Below, in pieces: positions 7,195-19,300 of a DNA stretch of 34,392 bases. A program made the translations under genes and the position numbers. Source of the stretch: a virus; IMG/VR virus record IMGVR_UViG_3300042691_020856, positions 1 through 34,392 of that record; one strand, 5' to 3'. The notes under the pieces were generated by a model, which worked only from the letters and a program-made list of their open reading frames with translations, searched no databases and was not told the origin of the DNA. Position 1 is the stretch's first letter. The number at the start of each line of letters is the position of its first letter.

Positions 7195-10100
7195 ACAATC
7201 AATACTTAAAATAGCTGGGGTTAAATCTGAAAAGGAATTCTACAAAAAATATCCTTCAGAGGAAGCATTTATGAAAGTACATGGTAAAGCTTTTAAGAAA
7301 GCTCAAATGGGAGCTGCAATTAATAAAGCACAAGGAGGAATATTACAAGGACCTGAACAAGCACCTAGTAATAATTATTATCAAAATAATAATCCATATT
7401 TTGCTACTAACCCAGGAGCAACAGGTTTAAATAATCCTTCTATAGCTGCACCTACAGCATCAGGATCTTTTGATATAATGCCTTATGCTCAAGCAGCAAC
7501 AAGTGTTTTAGGAGGTTTACAGACTTTAGGAGCGCAGAAAAAAGCTTTAAAAGAAGCTAGAATGTGGAATAAAGTAACAGGACTCCAAGCAAGAGCTGCA
7601 GAGAGTGTAGATGTAGATGCTAATCGTCCAAAGAATTATGTACGTCCAGAAGATCAAATTGTAAATCCTAATGAATTATTTCCTACATATGGTGTGGGAA
7701 CAAATGTGCTTGCTAAAAATGGTGCGGAGATTCAAAATACATATGCTCCTGGTACATTATATGATGATTTAGGTTATGAGCCTTTAGAAGACTCAAGTCA
7801 AATTAAACAATACTATCATGGTGGTGGAATTCATCAAATGCAAGATGGTGGTTATGCAAATTCACAAGATTATTATAATCAAATAATAGGTGCAGGTAAT
7901 AATACTGGTATAATAACAGGAGGAGCTCAAGCTTTAGGAATGTTATCTAATGCTTTTTCTGATAATAGTGGAGGTTCTCAAATTGGTAGTGGACTTGGTA
8001 CAGGTATTGGAACAGCTTTTGGTGGACCTGTTGGTGGTGCTATAGGAGGAGCTTTAGGAAGTATAGTTGGTGGGGCTTTTGATAATACAGGAAGAAAAAT
8101 AAAAAAAGAGCAAAAAGGTATAGAAAGAAATGTAAATAGAGTTATGGGTGCTCAGTTTGCAAGAGGTCTTCAGGGACAATATGGAAGTTATATGGAAGAG
8201 GGTGGTCAAATAACAAACCCTCAATTAATAACAAGATTTGGAGAACTTGATCAGCAAGACTTTTATGACTATGCACATGAAGGAATGGATTCTTTAAGAG
8301 CAGGTGGTCATTTAAGAGAATACACTCCAATCTCAGAAAGAGGAATGGAACAATATGCTATGGGAGGAGAAGTTAAAACTACCTGGGGAGGACACGCAGA
8401 AACTATTTCCCAAAATCCATATATGCCTGGTACAGGAGAAACTATTATGTTTAGAGGAAAGTCACATGATGAATCTGATGGTAATGGTCATACAGGTATT
8501 GGTGTTAAATATGGAGCAGGAAAACATGACTCCTATACAGATTATGCTGAATATGGAACACAAAATGCAGATGCTCACGTAGAAGTAGAAAGAGGAGAAC
8601 CTGCTGCTGAGTTACAAGATGCTAATGGAGAAAAGAATTTAACAGTGTATGGTAATTTAAAAATTCCAAATCAATATATAGATATGTTAGGAGATCCTAA
8701 AGCAAAAGGAAAGAAGTTTAAAAACTATATAGCTGAAATCTCTAAAGATGAAGATAAACAAACTAAGCTTATAGATAAATCAACAAGTTTGTTAAATGAT
8801 TTAGATGTAAGAAACTCTTTTGATAAATTAAAATTTGAATCCTTAACAGCAAATATTAATGGGGCTAATATGAAACTTAAATCTATTGCTGATAAGAAAA
8901 AGAATGCAGCTTATTTACAAAATGCAATTAATGATACAGCAGAAGAGTATGGTTTAGTAGCTGATGATTTAGCAAAAGGAAAAGCTAAAATAAATAAAGA
9001 GGCTCTACAAGAATATGCTGAATATGGAAAAAATTTAAAAAAATATCAAAATGCTCCTGAACCAATTTATGCTTCAGATAAAGCAAGTACAGGTAATAAT
9101 GAAATTTTTAGTCAAATAGATGAACTTTATGAAAAAGCCCAAGAAGAAGAAAGAAAACATCCTGGAAGAAAAAATAAATATCATTTACAGTTACAGCAAT
9201 TATTTCATAAAAACTTTCCAGAAGTTGCAAAAAATATAATTATTAATGCTGATGGAGTTACAGGTAAAGCTAAAAAAATGGGATATAAAACAATAAATGA
9301 TTTAAAAAAAGCTTCAGATGAGGAAATTCTTAAAACAAATGAAGATTTGTATTTTGGACCTAGGACAGAACAATATATGGCTGAATTAGATAAATTAAGA
9401 ACTAAAAGAAATCGTTCTGCAGATTTTTCAGTTCCTGAGATTAGTTCTAAAAAAAATAAAACAGATAATACAAAAGAAAAAGATAATAAATACGAAATTA
9501 CAGAATACAAACAAAGTCCTTGGTTAACAGCTTTAAATCAAATTCTCCCATTCATTAGACCTACAGATCAAGAACCTCTTGACCCTAGACAACTATCTGG
9601 AGAACTATATGCACTTTCAACTAATCAACTAGAACCAGTACAAGCACAAGGATATCAACCTGATTTAGCTACTCCTTATGATATTTCATTACAAGATCAA
9701 ATGAATGAAATAACAGCACAAACAAGAGCAGCACAAAGAATGACACAAGGTAATCCTGCAGCTCAAGCAGCTATTGCAGCTCAAGCATATGATGCTATTA
9801 ATAAAGTGAAAGGAGAAGAGTTTAGAGCTAACCAAGCAATGAGAGCTAATATATTTGATCAAAATAGACAAGCATTAAATGATGCTAAACTTAAAAACTT
9901 AGCAATATTTGACCAACAGTATACTAGACAAGAACAAGCTAAGAGTAATACAAAAGCTATTGCTCAAGCAGCTCTTAATTCTATTTCTGACAAATATGCT
10001 AAAAATAGATTAGAAAACAGAACTCTTGGTATATATGAAAACTTATACAACTATAGATATGATCCATCAGGTAGAGCAATAAACATGAACCCTCTTTTTC

Positions 10101-10396
10101 AACCATATATAATGCAAAGATATCCTCAATATAAAGATGCTAACTATAAAATTAATCCTGACGGAAGTATTACAGTTATTCAAAATAAAACAACAGAATA
10201 TACAGATATTCCTCCTACAGCTACTCCCACGTATGTAAATAACAGACAAACATCTTCTTCTGGTTATTTACCAAATACATACACATCTCAAGAAGAAGAA
10301 GATATTTTTGCACCTCTTCCACAAAAAAATGGTGGTAAAACAAAGAAAAAAATTGCAATGAATGGATCAATAGTTAAAATGTACAAGACTGTATAA
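7187..10396 (+). CDS. Large Gly-motif virion-type protein with glycine-zipper segment
   Basis: 1069 residues. The N-terminus (SILKIAGVKSEKEFYKKYPS, then FMKVHGKAFKKAQMG) is a pattern I remember from crAss-like phages. Gly-doublet motifs recur (KAQGGIL ~50, HGGGIHQMQDGG ~214-225, EEGGQI ~337, RAGGHL ~372, AMGGEVK ~391, KNGGKTKKK ~1047), matching those in the gene at 2867. Residues ~262-300 form a glycine-zipper-like, potentially membrane-active stretch (GLGTGIGTAFGGPVGGAIGG). The middle is Lys/Glu rich, and from ~780 a helical Gln/Ala-rich domain begins after WLTALNQILPFIRPTDQEPL. The gene overlaps the endonuclease by 8 nt and is followed by the largest gap in this half of the window. Likely a virion or ejected protein; no catalytic motif is visible. 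Confidence 0.68.
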   Translation: MNKQSILKIAGVKSEKEFYKKYPSEEAFMKVHGKAFKKAQMGAAINKAQGGILQGPEQAPSNNYYQNNNPYFATNPGATGLNNPSIAAPTASGSFDIMPYAQAATSVLGGLQTLGAQKKALKEARMWNKVTGLQARAAESVDVDANRPKNYVRPEDQIVNPNELFPTYGVGTNVLAKNGAEIQNTYAPGTLYDDLGYEPLEDSSQIKQYYHGGGIHQMQDGGYANSQDYYNQIIGAGNNTGIITGGAQALGMLSNAFSDNSGGSQIGSGLGTGIGTAFGGPVGGAIGGALGSIVGGAFDNTGRKIKKEQKGIERNVNRVMGAQFARGLQGQYGSYMEEGGQITNPQLITRFGELDQQDFYDYAHEGMDSLRAGGHLREYTPISERGMEQYAMGGEVKTTWGGHAETISQNPYMPGTGETIMFRGKSHDESDGNGHTGIGVKYGAGKHDSYTDYAEYGTQNADAHVEVERGEPAAELQDANGEKNLTVYGNLKIPNQYIDMLGDPKAKGKKFKNYIAEISKDEDKQTKLIDKSTSLLNDLDVRNSFDKLKFESLTANINGANMKLKSIADKKKNAAYLQNAINDTAEEYGLVADDLAKGKAKINKEALQEYAEYGKNLKKYQNAPEPIYASDKASTGNNEIFSQIDELYEKAQEEERKHPGRKNKYHLQLQQLFHKNFPEVAKNIIINADGVTGKAKKMGYKTINDLKKASDEEILKTNEDLYFGPRTEQYMAELDKLRTKRNRSADFSVPEISSKKNKTDNTKEKDNKYEITEYKQSPWLTALNQILPFIRPTDQEPLDPRQLSGELYALSTNQLEPVQAQGYQPDLATPYDISLQDQMNEITAQTRAAQRMTQGNPAAQAAIAAQAYDAINKVKGEEFRANQAMRANIFDQNRQALNDAKLKNLAIFDQQYTRQEQAKSNTKAIAQAALNSISDKYAKNRLENRTLGIYENLYNYRYDPSGRAINMNPLFQPYIMQRYPQYKDANYKINPDGSITVIQNKTTEYTDIPPTATPTYVNNRQTSSSGYLPNTYTSQEEEDIFAPLPQKNGGKTKKKIAMNGSIVKMYKTV

Positions 10397-10486
10397 CTCA
10401 TTTCATTATAGCAAATTAATTAATCACATTATGTAATATTGGAACATATAATATTTTCTATTACATTTGTTAAATAATATACACTT
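10397..10486 (+). promoter_or_regulatory. Intergenic promoter with Bacteroidota -33/-7 elements (TTG at 10439-10441, TACATTTG at 10462-10469)
   Basis: This 90-nt gap holds a TTG, 20 nt of spacer and TACATTTG, fitting the Bacteroidota housekeeping consensus TTTG-N19-21-TAnnTTTG. The expected start of transcription would leave only about 10 nt of leader before the ATG at 10487. No Shine-Dalgarno sequence is present, in keeping with this phylum. The gap also contains a perfect 10-bp palindrome ATTAATTAAT (10415-10424) and two AATATT copies, one overlapping the -33 element and one in the spacer. It would drive the three-gene block to 31232. Consensus match is seen; activity is inferred. Confidence 0.65.
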
Positions 10487-13333
10487 ATGGCATCGTTTAC
10501 AGATAATCCACAAGCTTTAGGAACCTTTAACCCTTATGTTCAACAACTTCCTGTTGAAGCTATGGTAAAGGTTGGTATGCAAAAACAAGAGCAATACAAC
10601 CAAGGAATTCAAAAAATACAAACAGCAATAGATAATATATCAGGATTAGAAGTTGCTAATGATGCAGATAAAGCTTATTTACAATCAAAAGTTAATGAAC
10701 TTGGAAATAAACTTAAGTTTGTAGCTGCTGGAGACTTTTCTGATTTCCAACTAGTTAATTCTGTAAATGGAATGACTAATCAACTTGTATACGATCCTAT
10801 AGTTCAAACAGCTGTTGGATCTGCTGCTAAAAGAAAAAAAGAAATAGAGTTAATGGAAGAAGCTAGAAAAAAAGGAGAACTAGTTCCTGACAATGAAGTT
10901 TATTTTGCTAAAAGAGACAATGAATGGTTGAATAGTATAGAACCAGGAAAAGCTTACAGTACAAAATATGTTCCTTATTTTGATGTGTTTAAATTTGCAA
11001 AAGAAAAAATTGATGCTCTTAAACTAGATGGTTTTTCTTTTGACGAAATTTACCAAAAAGGATCAGATGGTCAATATCTTACAGATGGAAAAGGAAATCT
11101 TATTCTTAATGAAACAATGAAAAGAATAAAAGAAGAAGGATATTTACCAGGAAAACTTCAAGCTACTATGGATGAAGTTTTTTCAGATGGAAGAGTTAAA
11201 CAACAACTTGGTATATCTGGAGAATATTTTTACAGAAATTCTACTCCAGAAGATTTAGCATCTCTTTCTACAGAAAGTGCAAATACATTAAAAAATAAAT
11301 ATGAAGACCAGCTTGATATATTAAACCTAAAATTACAAGCAAATCCTGACAATTCTTCTATAAAAGAAGAAATTAAAAAAACAGAAGATGCTATTTTAAA
11401 AATAGGAGAAAATCTTCTTGAAACAGGAAAATTAATTTCAGAAAATCCAGATGCTGTTAAGTCTTATTTGTATACAAATAACAAAAAAGAAAATTATATG
11501 TCTATTTTTAATGTTTCTAAGAAATATGAAGAAATAATGCAAAGCCCTGCTTATCAGGTTAAAATAGAATTACAAAAAATGGCAAACGAGCAATCTAGAT
11601 TTAGTCAACAAGAAGCTAGACTTAGATGGCAATTTTCAAAGGAACATGAGCAAAGAGAAAGATTTAAGAAATCAGACCAAGAAACCAAACTTGCTGAGGC
11701 AAGAATTAAGGCAGGGGTTGGAATAGGAACTGGTATAGGTGCAGACGGATTTCCTACACTTTCTCCCGATCTTGAACCTTCAACTTTTAATGCCTTAGCA
11801 TATCATGCTGAAAAAGTAACTAATGCTGCAAATAATTTTTCTAACTCACAAGCCAAACTTGTTTGGCAATCTCTTTGGAATACAGAAAAAAATAAAAGTA
11901 TTTTAAAAAGAGAAATGACTAAAACTGTAAATGGCCAACCTATAACAGAAGAAGAAGCTATTAAAAATATTATAACTAGATGGGCAAAATCAAAAGGAGT
12001 TAGTTATGATGATTATATGGTAGCTTCTTCTGATAAAGTTCTTAATCAATATAATAGTCCAGAATCAATAGAAAGCCTTCAAAAAAATAACTATGCATTA
12101 TATAACTCTCTTAAAAAATATGAGGATGCTCAAGTTAATTGGAAAATTGAAAAAGCAAAAGATGATGATGTTAAAGCAAACAGTCTTGCTTCTTTTTATA
12201 AAGAATTAGAAAGTTTAAACATTCAAGATAAAAAAATAAAAATAGGAAACGAGTCTTATACTCTGACAAAACAAGATGCTATTGATTTAGCTGCAATTGC
12301 TAAATATGAAGACAGGAGTTTTATCAGTGCTTTAACATCAAATGAGGAAAGTGAAGCTCTTAAAAAACTTCATGATGCAGCTAAAATTAGACTTGAAAAA
12401 GCAGGTAAGTCTAGAGTTATAAACGCTTTTTTAAATTCTTTTCCAGGAGAAAAGAAAGCAAAAAGTTCTTTAGATTTAAGAACTAGTTATCCTTTTCAGG
12501 GGGTTGCAGAAGGAATAGAAAAAATGATGTTTGGAAGAACTCAAACAGAAAAGGAAGAAGCATATAGAAAACAAAAAATTGCTGGAAACCCCTTTGAAGA
12601 TGTTTATAGAGCTATGGGTAAAATTAACCCAGAAACTATTACAAATCAAGTTGAGAATGCATCAAAAGTAATTTCAAAATACAGAAAAGTTGTTCCTAAT
12701 TTATCAGGATCTCTTAGCACTGGGGATGATAAAACAGATAAAGTTATTTTACAAGAGCTAAAAACTACTGCAAATCAATATGCTAAAAATAGAAATATGG
12801 TTGGTGTAGATGCTGATAAAGTTGTTGAGGCTATTCAAAAAATGGAAAACATTGATGATTTTAGAAATGAAACAATTTTAAGAGGTGTAGAAAAAATAGG
12901 TGCTAAACCTGTAGGATTTATTCAGATTGGAGACAATAAACTCTATCTTAATGACCCTGAATCAGTAAAATTTAGAGTAAATCCCGAAAGTATTTATGAA
13001 GATGATTACATTACTGCTGTAGAAGAAATTATAGAATCTAATTTAGGAACAAGTTCTTATGGAGATATAAACAAAATTAATACATACAGAGAAAACGATG
13101 TTGTTATGAAAAGTAGTGATTTTCCTTTTTTAAATAACTCTAAATACTCTGCAAAAGTTAATTTTTTAAAAAGTGATAATATGTACTATCCCTATCTTTA
13201 TATCAATGATGGTAAAAAAGAAAAAGTTGTACCTTTGCCAGTAAACTCTCCTTATTTAGGAAAACTTATGAGAGAAGATCTTCCTAGTTATGTTTCTCCA
13301 AAAATTGTAGAACAATTATTAAACAGTTATTAA
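10487..13333 (+). CDS. crAss-like conserved protein upstream of the RNA polymerase gene, putative virion cargo
   Basis: 948 residues, almost entirely Lys/Glu/Asn-rich and predicted helical by eye, without signal peptide or membrane segment. The N-terminal ~90 residues (FNPYVQQLPVEAMVKVGM, then DADKAYLQSKVNELGNKLK and VAAGDFSDFQLVNSVNGM) are a pattern I recall from proteins encoded beside the giant polymerase genes in crAss-like phages. A long coiled-coil-like stretch lies near 265-310. It is the first gene after the 10439-10469 promoter and is separated by 10 nt from the polymerase gene, so the two are almost certainly co-transcribed. A role as packaged or ejected partner of the virion RNA polymerase is inferred from this position; no enzymatic motif is visible. 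Confidence 0.68.
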   Translation: MASFTDNPQALGTFNPYVQQLPVEAMVKVGMQKQEQYNQGIQKIQTAIDNISGLEVANDADKAYLQSKVNELGNKLKFVAAGDFSDFQLVNSVNGMTNQLVYDPIVQTAVGSAAKRKKEIELMEEARKKGELVPDNEVYFAKRDNEWLNSIEPGKAYSTKYVPYFDVFKFAKEKIDALKLDGFSFDEIYQKGSDGQYLTDGKGNLILNETMKRIKEEGYLPGKLQATMDEVFSDGRVKQQLGISGEYFYRNSTPEDLASLSTESANTLKNKYEDQLDILNLKLQANPDNSSIKEEIKKTEDAILKIGENLLETGKLISENPDAVKSYLYTNNKKENYMSIFNVSKKYEEIMQSPAYQVKIELQKMANEQSRFSQQEARLRWQFSKEHEQRERFKKSDQETKLAEARIKAGVGIGTGIGADGFPTLSPDLEPSTFNALAYHAEKVTNAANNFSNSQAKLVWQSLWNTEKNKSILKREMTKTVNGQPITEEEAIKNIITRWAKSKGVSYDDYMVASSDKVLNQYNSPESIESLQKNNYALYNSLKKYEDAQVNWKIEKAKDDDVKANSLASFYKELESLNIQDKKIKIGNESYTLTKQDAIDLAAIAKYEDRSFISALTSNEESEALKKLHDAAKIRLEKAGKSRVINAFLNSFPGEKKAKSSLDLRTSYPFQGVAEGIEKMMFGRTQTEKEEAYRKQKIAGNPFEDVYRAMGKINPETITNQVENASKVISKYRKVVPNLSGSLSTGDDKTDKVILQELKTTANQYAKNRNMVGVDADKVVEAIQKMENIDDFRNETILRGVEKIGAKPVGFIQIGDNKLYLNDPESVKFRVNPESIYEDDYITAVEEIIESNLGTSSYGDINKINTYRENDVVMKSSDFPFLNNSKYSAKVNFLKSDNMYYPYLYINDGKKEKVVPLPVNSPYLGKLMREDLPSYVSPKIVEQLLNSY

Positions 13334-13343
13334 TAAAACCATA

Positions 13344-16300
13344 ATGGAAAATAATCCTTTTGATAATAAAAATTCTTTATCTGAAAATATTACTAACAGA
13401 CCCGCAGTAGCATTAGGTATACCAAAGCAATCAATAGTTCCCTTTCCTAACCTTCAACAAGGATCTCAGGAAAATAAAAATCCTATTGATTTATTAAGAA
13501 GCATAGTGGCATCTCCTTCTAAAGACCCTAGAGTTTCTTCTATTCCTATTTCTTCTTTTTCTACAGATCCAAGATATTCCAGAGGTACAAGACCTGGAGA
13601 TGATTGGGAAGAAGCTTATGCTCAAAATCAAACTTTTGTTGAAAAAGCAGGAGCTATTTTAAAAGGAGTCAATCTTGCAGGAACTACAATAGCAGGAGGA
13701 TTTTCTAATATTCTTGTAGGTATTCCCTCTGCATTTATTAAAGGAGACATTACAAAAATTTGGGATAATCCTGTTAACCAAGGATTACAAAAATGGAATG
13801 AAAAAGTTGATAGAGAATATCTTCCTAATTTTTACACAAAACAAGAACAAGAGGCTGATTGGTGGAATACTGACAACTGGGTTACATGGAACTTTTTGTT
13901 TGATAAACTTATTAAAAACTCAGGGTATGCTGTAGGAGCAATGTATTCAGGTAATATTGCCAATTCCCTTTTTTTAAAAGCAGGCAATGCTATTGGTAAA
14001 GGAGCAGCAGCTTTGGGAACTACAGCAGAAGCTAGTCAAGCTTTTAAACTTGCCACTCCTTTATTAAGAGGAACATCAAGAGCTTTTTCCCAAGGAAAGA
14101 ATATTGAAGCTTTTGAAGTTTTAACTTCTGAAATATCTTCAATTGCTGATGCAACTAAAAAAGCAAATCAACTTTCTCAAATAACAAATACTGCTTCTAA
14201 GTTTGCAAATTTTGGAAATACAGGAAGAAGAACACTCATTTCTTTATATTCTTCTGCAGGAGAATCTTCTATGGAAGCTATTATGGGTGGTAATCAAATG
14301 AGAGAAAAATTAATTACTGATTTTTTTAACCAAAATGGATATGAACCAACGGGAAAAGATTTAGAAAATATAAATAACACTGTAAAAGAATTTGGAAAAC
14401 AATCTTTCTTTGGAAACATGGCTCTTCTTGGAGCTACAGAGTTTGTACAACTTCCTTATTTAATGGGCTCTTCTTGGAAAAATTCTAAAAATGCTATTAG
14501 AAATATTACAGATAATGTTGTTAGAACAGGTTCTGTAATAGAAGAAGTTGTTCCTAAAACAAAATTTGGTAAAGTTTATAAAGGTTTTAAAAAGTATGGA
14601 ACTTATGTTTTTGATCCAAAAGAAGCTGGACAAGAAATAGGGCAATATGCTTTAGAGGTTGGTGCTTCTAATTATTTTAATAAACATAAAGAAACAGATG
14701 CTGCAGAAGGATGGATTGATTCTGTTTTAAGTTCTTTGGAAAATGTTCCTGGAGTTGTAAAAAATGTTTTATCTTATGGTATGTTTGGAGAAGATGAAAC
14801 AGGAAAACCTGTAGGAGCATTAGTATCTAAAGAAGGAATTGAAGGAGGTATTCTTGGTGGTATTACAGGCGGATTAATGCAGGCTACTATTATAAGAGCA
14901 CAACAAATCCAAAGAAAAAATAACACTCAATCTTTAATAGAGCAATCTAAAAATGCTCCTTTACTAAGAGATGTTTTAATAGATAGAATTAAAACAGTAA
15001 ATAGAGGAATTGTTTTACAAGAACAACAAAAAAACTCTGTTTTAAATAATGATTTATTAGAATCTAAAGATTTAAAAACAGACTTGGCTTTTAACTATGC
15101 TATGCATAAAGTTAAATTTGGAAGAACTGACCTTGTTCTTGATGAAATTCAAGAGTTAAGAAAAGAAATAATGACTAAAGGTTTAGAAGGTTTTTCTTCT
15201 TTACAACAAGAAGGAATTGGAAATACATTAGACTCTAAAGATCAGTTTCTTTCTAGACTTACAGAAATTGAAACATTTGTAAAAGATCTTGATAGTACAT
15301 ACGAAAACTTAAATACATTATATGGATCTCAAACAATTAAAGATGTTAAAACAGAAAAACTTTTAAAAAAGTATTCAGACAGTGCTATTGAAAGACTCTC
15401 TTATATTACTACTAAAATTAAAGATTATGATACTAGAATTCCACAATTAAAATTAGAATTAGGTTTAAAAAATATTGTAGTAGATAATGCTCTTGCTGAT
15501 GTTGTTAAAAATCCTGATTCAGAGGCAATAGATATGCAACTTTTGGAAATTGATTCTTTAGATCCAGCAGAATATACAAATGAAGAGAAAGATTCTTTAA
15601 AAAAATCTGTCTTAGATTTAACAGAGATTACATTAAGAAAAAAACTTTTTATAGATGAATATAATGAAGTAGTAAAAAATCCTGAAAATTATATTGAACT
15701 TTCTGAAGAAACACAACTAATAAATAATAAGGGAGAATTAGTAGATGCAAATGGTAATATAATTCCTAAAGAAACTATAAAAATTAAAACTAAAAAAGGA
15801 GAAAGAAATATTGAAATTGGTACAGAGTACTTTTTAGGAAAAAGAGTATTTGAAGATAGTAAAGGAAAAGAAGTATACAGAACTCCTAAGATAACTATAT
15901 TAGGAGAAAATGAAGATGGTACAATTAAAATTAAAGATGCTAAAGGAGATATAAGAGATATTTCTAAAGATGAATTACTTGACTATAGTTTAGCAAAAGT
16001 TTCATCTACATTAAATAATAAAACAGCTAAGTATTACTTAGAGCACATGAACTCTGTGTTTTCTTTTTATGGTAAAAAAGTTACAAATGAAAAAGGAGAA
16101 AGAGTTCCTGTAAAAGGAAGACTTGAGTACTTTCAAACAGAAGATGGACAAAAAGATAAGTTGTTTTTTGTTTACAAAAATGAGAAAGGAGAGATAGTTA
16201 AAAAAGAAATAGATGGTTCAATGGTTGTACCTAAAAAAGGGTACAAACATGCTATATTAAAACATGTAGGAGAACTAACACCTGCACAACAAAAAGCAGA

Positions 16301-19300
16301 AGAAAGTTTTGGTAAAACAACCTCTTCTAGTTTACAAGCAAAACTTCAAAGAAGAGAAGAAACTCTTAATCAGTTATACGAAGAAGTTTTAGAGAAAAAA
16401 GAAAACACAGAAAAACTTATTTCTGAAAAAACTGCTCAATTAGAAAAATTAAAAAAACAAATAACTGATATAACTGATCAGATTGAAACTAATAAAAATC
16501 CTGAAGATAAAAGATTTAAAAAATTTACATTAAAAGAAACTATTTTTGATGCTATTTCACAATTAAAAGCATTATCAAAAATGGAACAAGATCTTCAACA
16601 AGAGCTTGAAGAACTATACACTGTAGATGATGAATTAAAACTAAATATAGAATATATTGAACAGCTTATTGATAACATAGAAGAACTTCCTACATCAACA
16701 AAAGAATTTATTAATGAATTAAATGATGAACTTATTGATTTAAATATACTAGTTGAAGAGACTGGTAAACAAATTAATACAGTTAGTTCTTTAATGGATG
16801 CTACTAGAGATGCTATTAAGGCAGCTATTAAGTATCTTAGTGGTTTAATCAAAAACTTTGAGTCTAGATATTTTAATGTTCCTTCCCCAGAGGGACAACA
16901 ATGGGTTGATTTCTTAAAAGCAAATCCTAATTTCTTAAAAACAAAACCAAACTACAAAGCTGAATTGTCAGCTCTTGAAGAAATTATAGCTACAACAGAA
17001 GATTTTACAATCACTCCTTCTGAGGCTAGACTCCAAGATCTTGAAGAGCATTTAGATATACTAAATGGTGCTATTAAAGATTATGAAAAACAAATTAAGG
17101 TTAGAGAAGATGTTCTAGCTAAACTAGAAGATATATACAAAAAAGCTTTAGAACAAAAACAACAAGAAAAAGAACTAGCTAATAATGAAGCATTATTACA
17201 AGAGTTTATTGGTACATTAGATAGTGGTATACAACCTATAGCTTCTACTTCTAATAGTGAAAAAGTTTATGAGCAAGATGCAAAGAAAAGTGATTATGAT
17301 GTAGTGGGAGGAACTAGGCCTATATCTAATGCTAGACCACATAACTTAAGAGCTAATAGATTTGGTTCTAGATTTAATTCATTACCAAAGTCTAAAAAAG
17401 AAAATATAAAAGGTAGAATTGTTACACTAAAAACAGAAGAGTTACAAGGAGTTCCTGGACTTTCTAATTTAATAGTAGATGGAGAAGCAGATCCTAAAGA
17501 TGTAATTGCTTTAGTAATGGTGATAATGAATGAGGATGGTTCTTATTCATTAGTTGATGAGTTTGGTAATGCATTTACAGAAGAACAAAAACAAAATCCA
17601 TTAGAACATGCTGTATTCCAAGTATTTCCAGGTGATAGTTTACAAGGAAAATATTCTGGAAAAACAGAATCTATGTTTAGAAATGCTACTGCTGAAGATA
17701 GAAAAGAAATTATTAATGAGCTGACTAAACAATATAGAGAGTGGAGAAAAGATCAACTTTCTAAAGAAGAATTAGAATACCCAAAAGATTTTAAAACTTC
17801 ATTTGGTATTCCTGAGTATGTAACAATGCTTGTTGAGAAAACAGTTGATGGTAAAACAATTCAAGTTGAAGAAATAAATTATAATGCTACAACTCCTGTA
17901 GAAAAAACAGGACTGGTATCTAAAAAAGATTTATCCTCTAAAAAAGTTATTGCATTCTCTACAAGTGATTCAGTAAGTGAAGGATCTGTTACATTTAAAA
18001 CAGGACCTGGTAGAGTGTTTCTATCTTTACCTGGGGGTCTTATTAAACTTAATAATAGAAAACTAACACAGGAAGAAGCTACAACAATCTATGAAGCAAT
18101 ATATCAACTTTCTAAAATAGCCTTTGATAAAGGAACAATAAAAGATAATGATGAGGCACAACAGATTGTTCGTTGGTTAAAGAGTGTTGTTTATTGGGGT
18201 ATTGCAAAAAATACTCAAACAGGAGAAAGAAAGAAAGCTGGATATAATAATATATGGTTTGAAGACATCACTGATGATAAAGGAGTTAAATCAACTAGGT
18301 TATTTATATCAGGACTAGGTGGTAATATGAGTTTTGCTCCTACAGAATTATCTAATAGAAGAAATGAATTAATAACATTAATATCATCGCTTTATCATAA
18401 TGTAAGTGGTACACAAGTAAATGATAATTCTTGGAGTGTACCTTATACACAAATACTTGGATTTGATAAAAATGGTGAAGCCATTACTAGAGAGTGGCCA
18501 AACTACCAAACATATCTCCTATCTTCAGAAGGAAGAAAAGATGGAGAAATTCCTTTAACAACAATTATAAGACCACAACAAGGAGAAAATGATGTTGTTA
18601 GAAAAGGAATGTATTTTACATTAAATCAAACAGCAGATACATTTAACTTTGAATTAGCTAAACCAGCACCAGTTGTACAAAAAGAAAATGCACCTGTAAC
18701 ACCTGCTCCTGAACAAGCTCCACCTACTAAACCTGAAGAAAAAACTTCTGAATTTAAATTTGATAATAAAACTCCTAATCTTTATCCTTTTAATAGTGGT
18801 AAAGTTAATGTATTATTAGATGAAAATGGAATTGCTAGTTTCGTAGTTGATAATAAAAATGAATTAGATTTAGAAACTTCCAATACAATAAAGGCTGTTG
18901 CTAAAGCTAAAAATATGTCAGAACAAGAAGCAGGCTCTTTATTGCTAACAGCCATTGAGGCAAAAACAAAATTAATTGCTATAGCCAATTCTATTCCTCA
19001 AGATAATGCTGTTACAGCAGCTCCTGTAGTAGAATCTCCAGTTGAACAACCAGTTGCTGAAGCTGAAATTCCTACAGAAGAGACATCAGAAGTAATTACT
19101 AAAGAAACCAAACCTACTGAAGAAGCTGCTACTACAACAGCTAACCCATTTGCTAATAGACCAAAAACAAATGGTATAGAAGGTATTGATAAAACAGCGT
19201 ATAGATTTGAAACATATAAACAATTTAGACAATTTGCTCCAGAGAACTTTAATAAACTAGAAGAATGGTTAACAGCTAATTTTCCTAATCTTCCTGTATA

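Noticed and set aside
8355-8582. Plus-strand ORF rich in Met and Leu inside the 1069-aa gene
   Set aside because: Out-of-frame shadow; the overlapping frame carries the conserved GG-motif protein.
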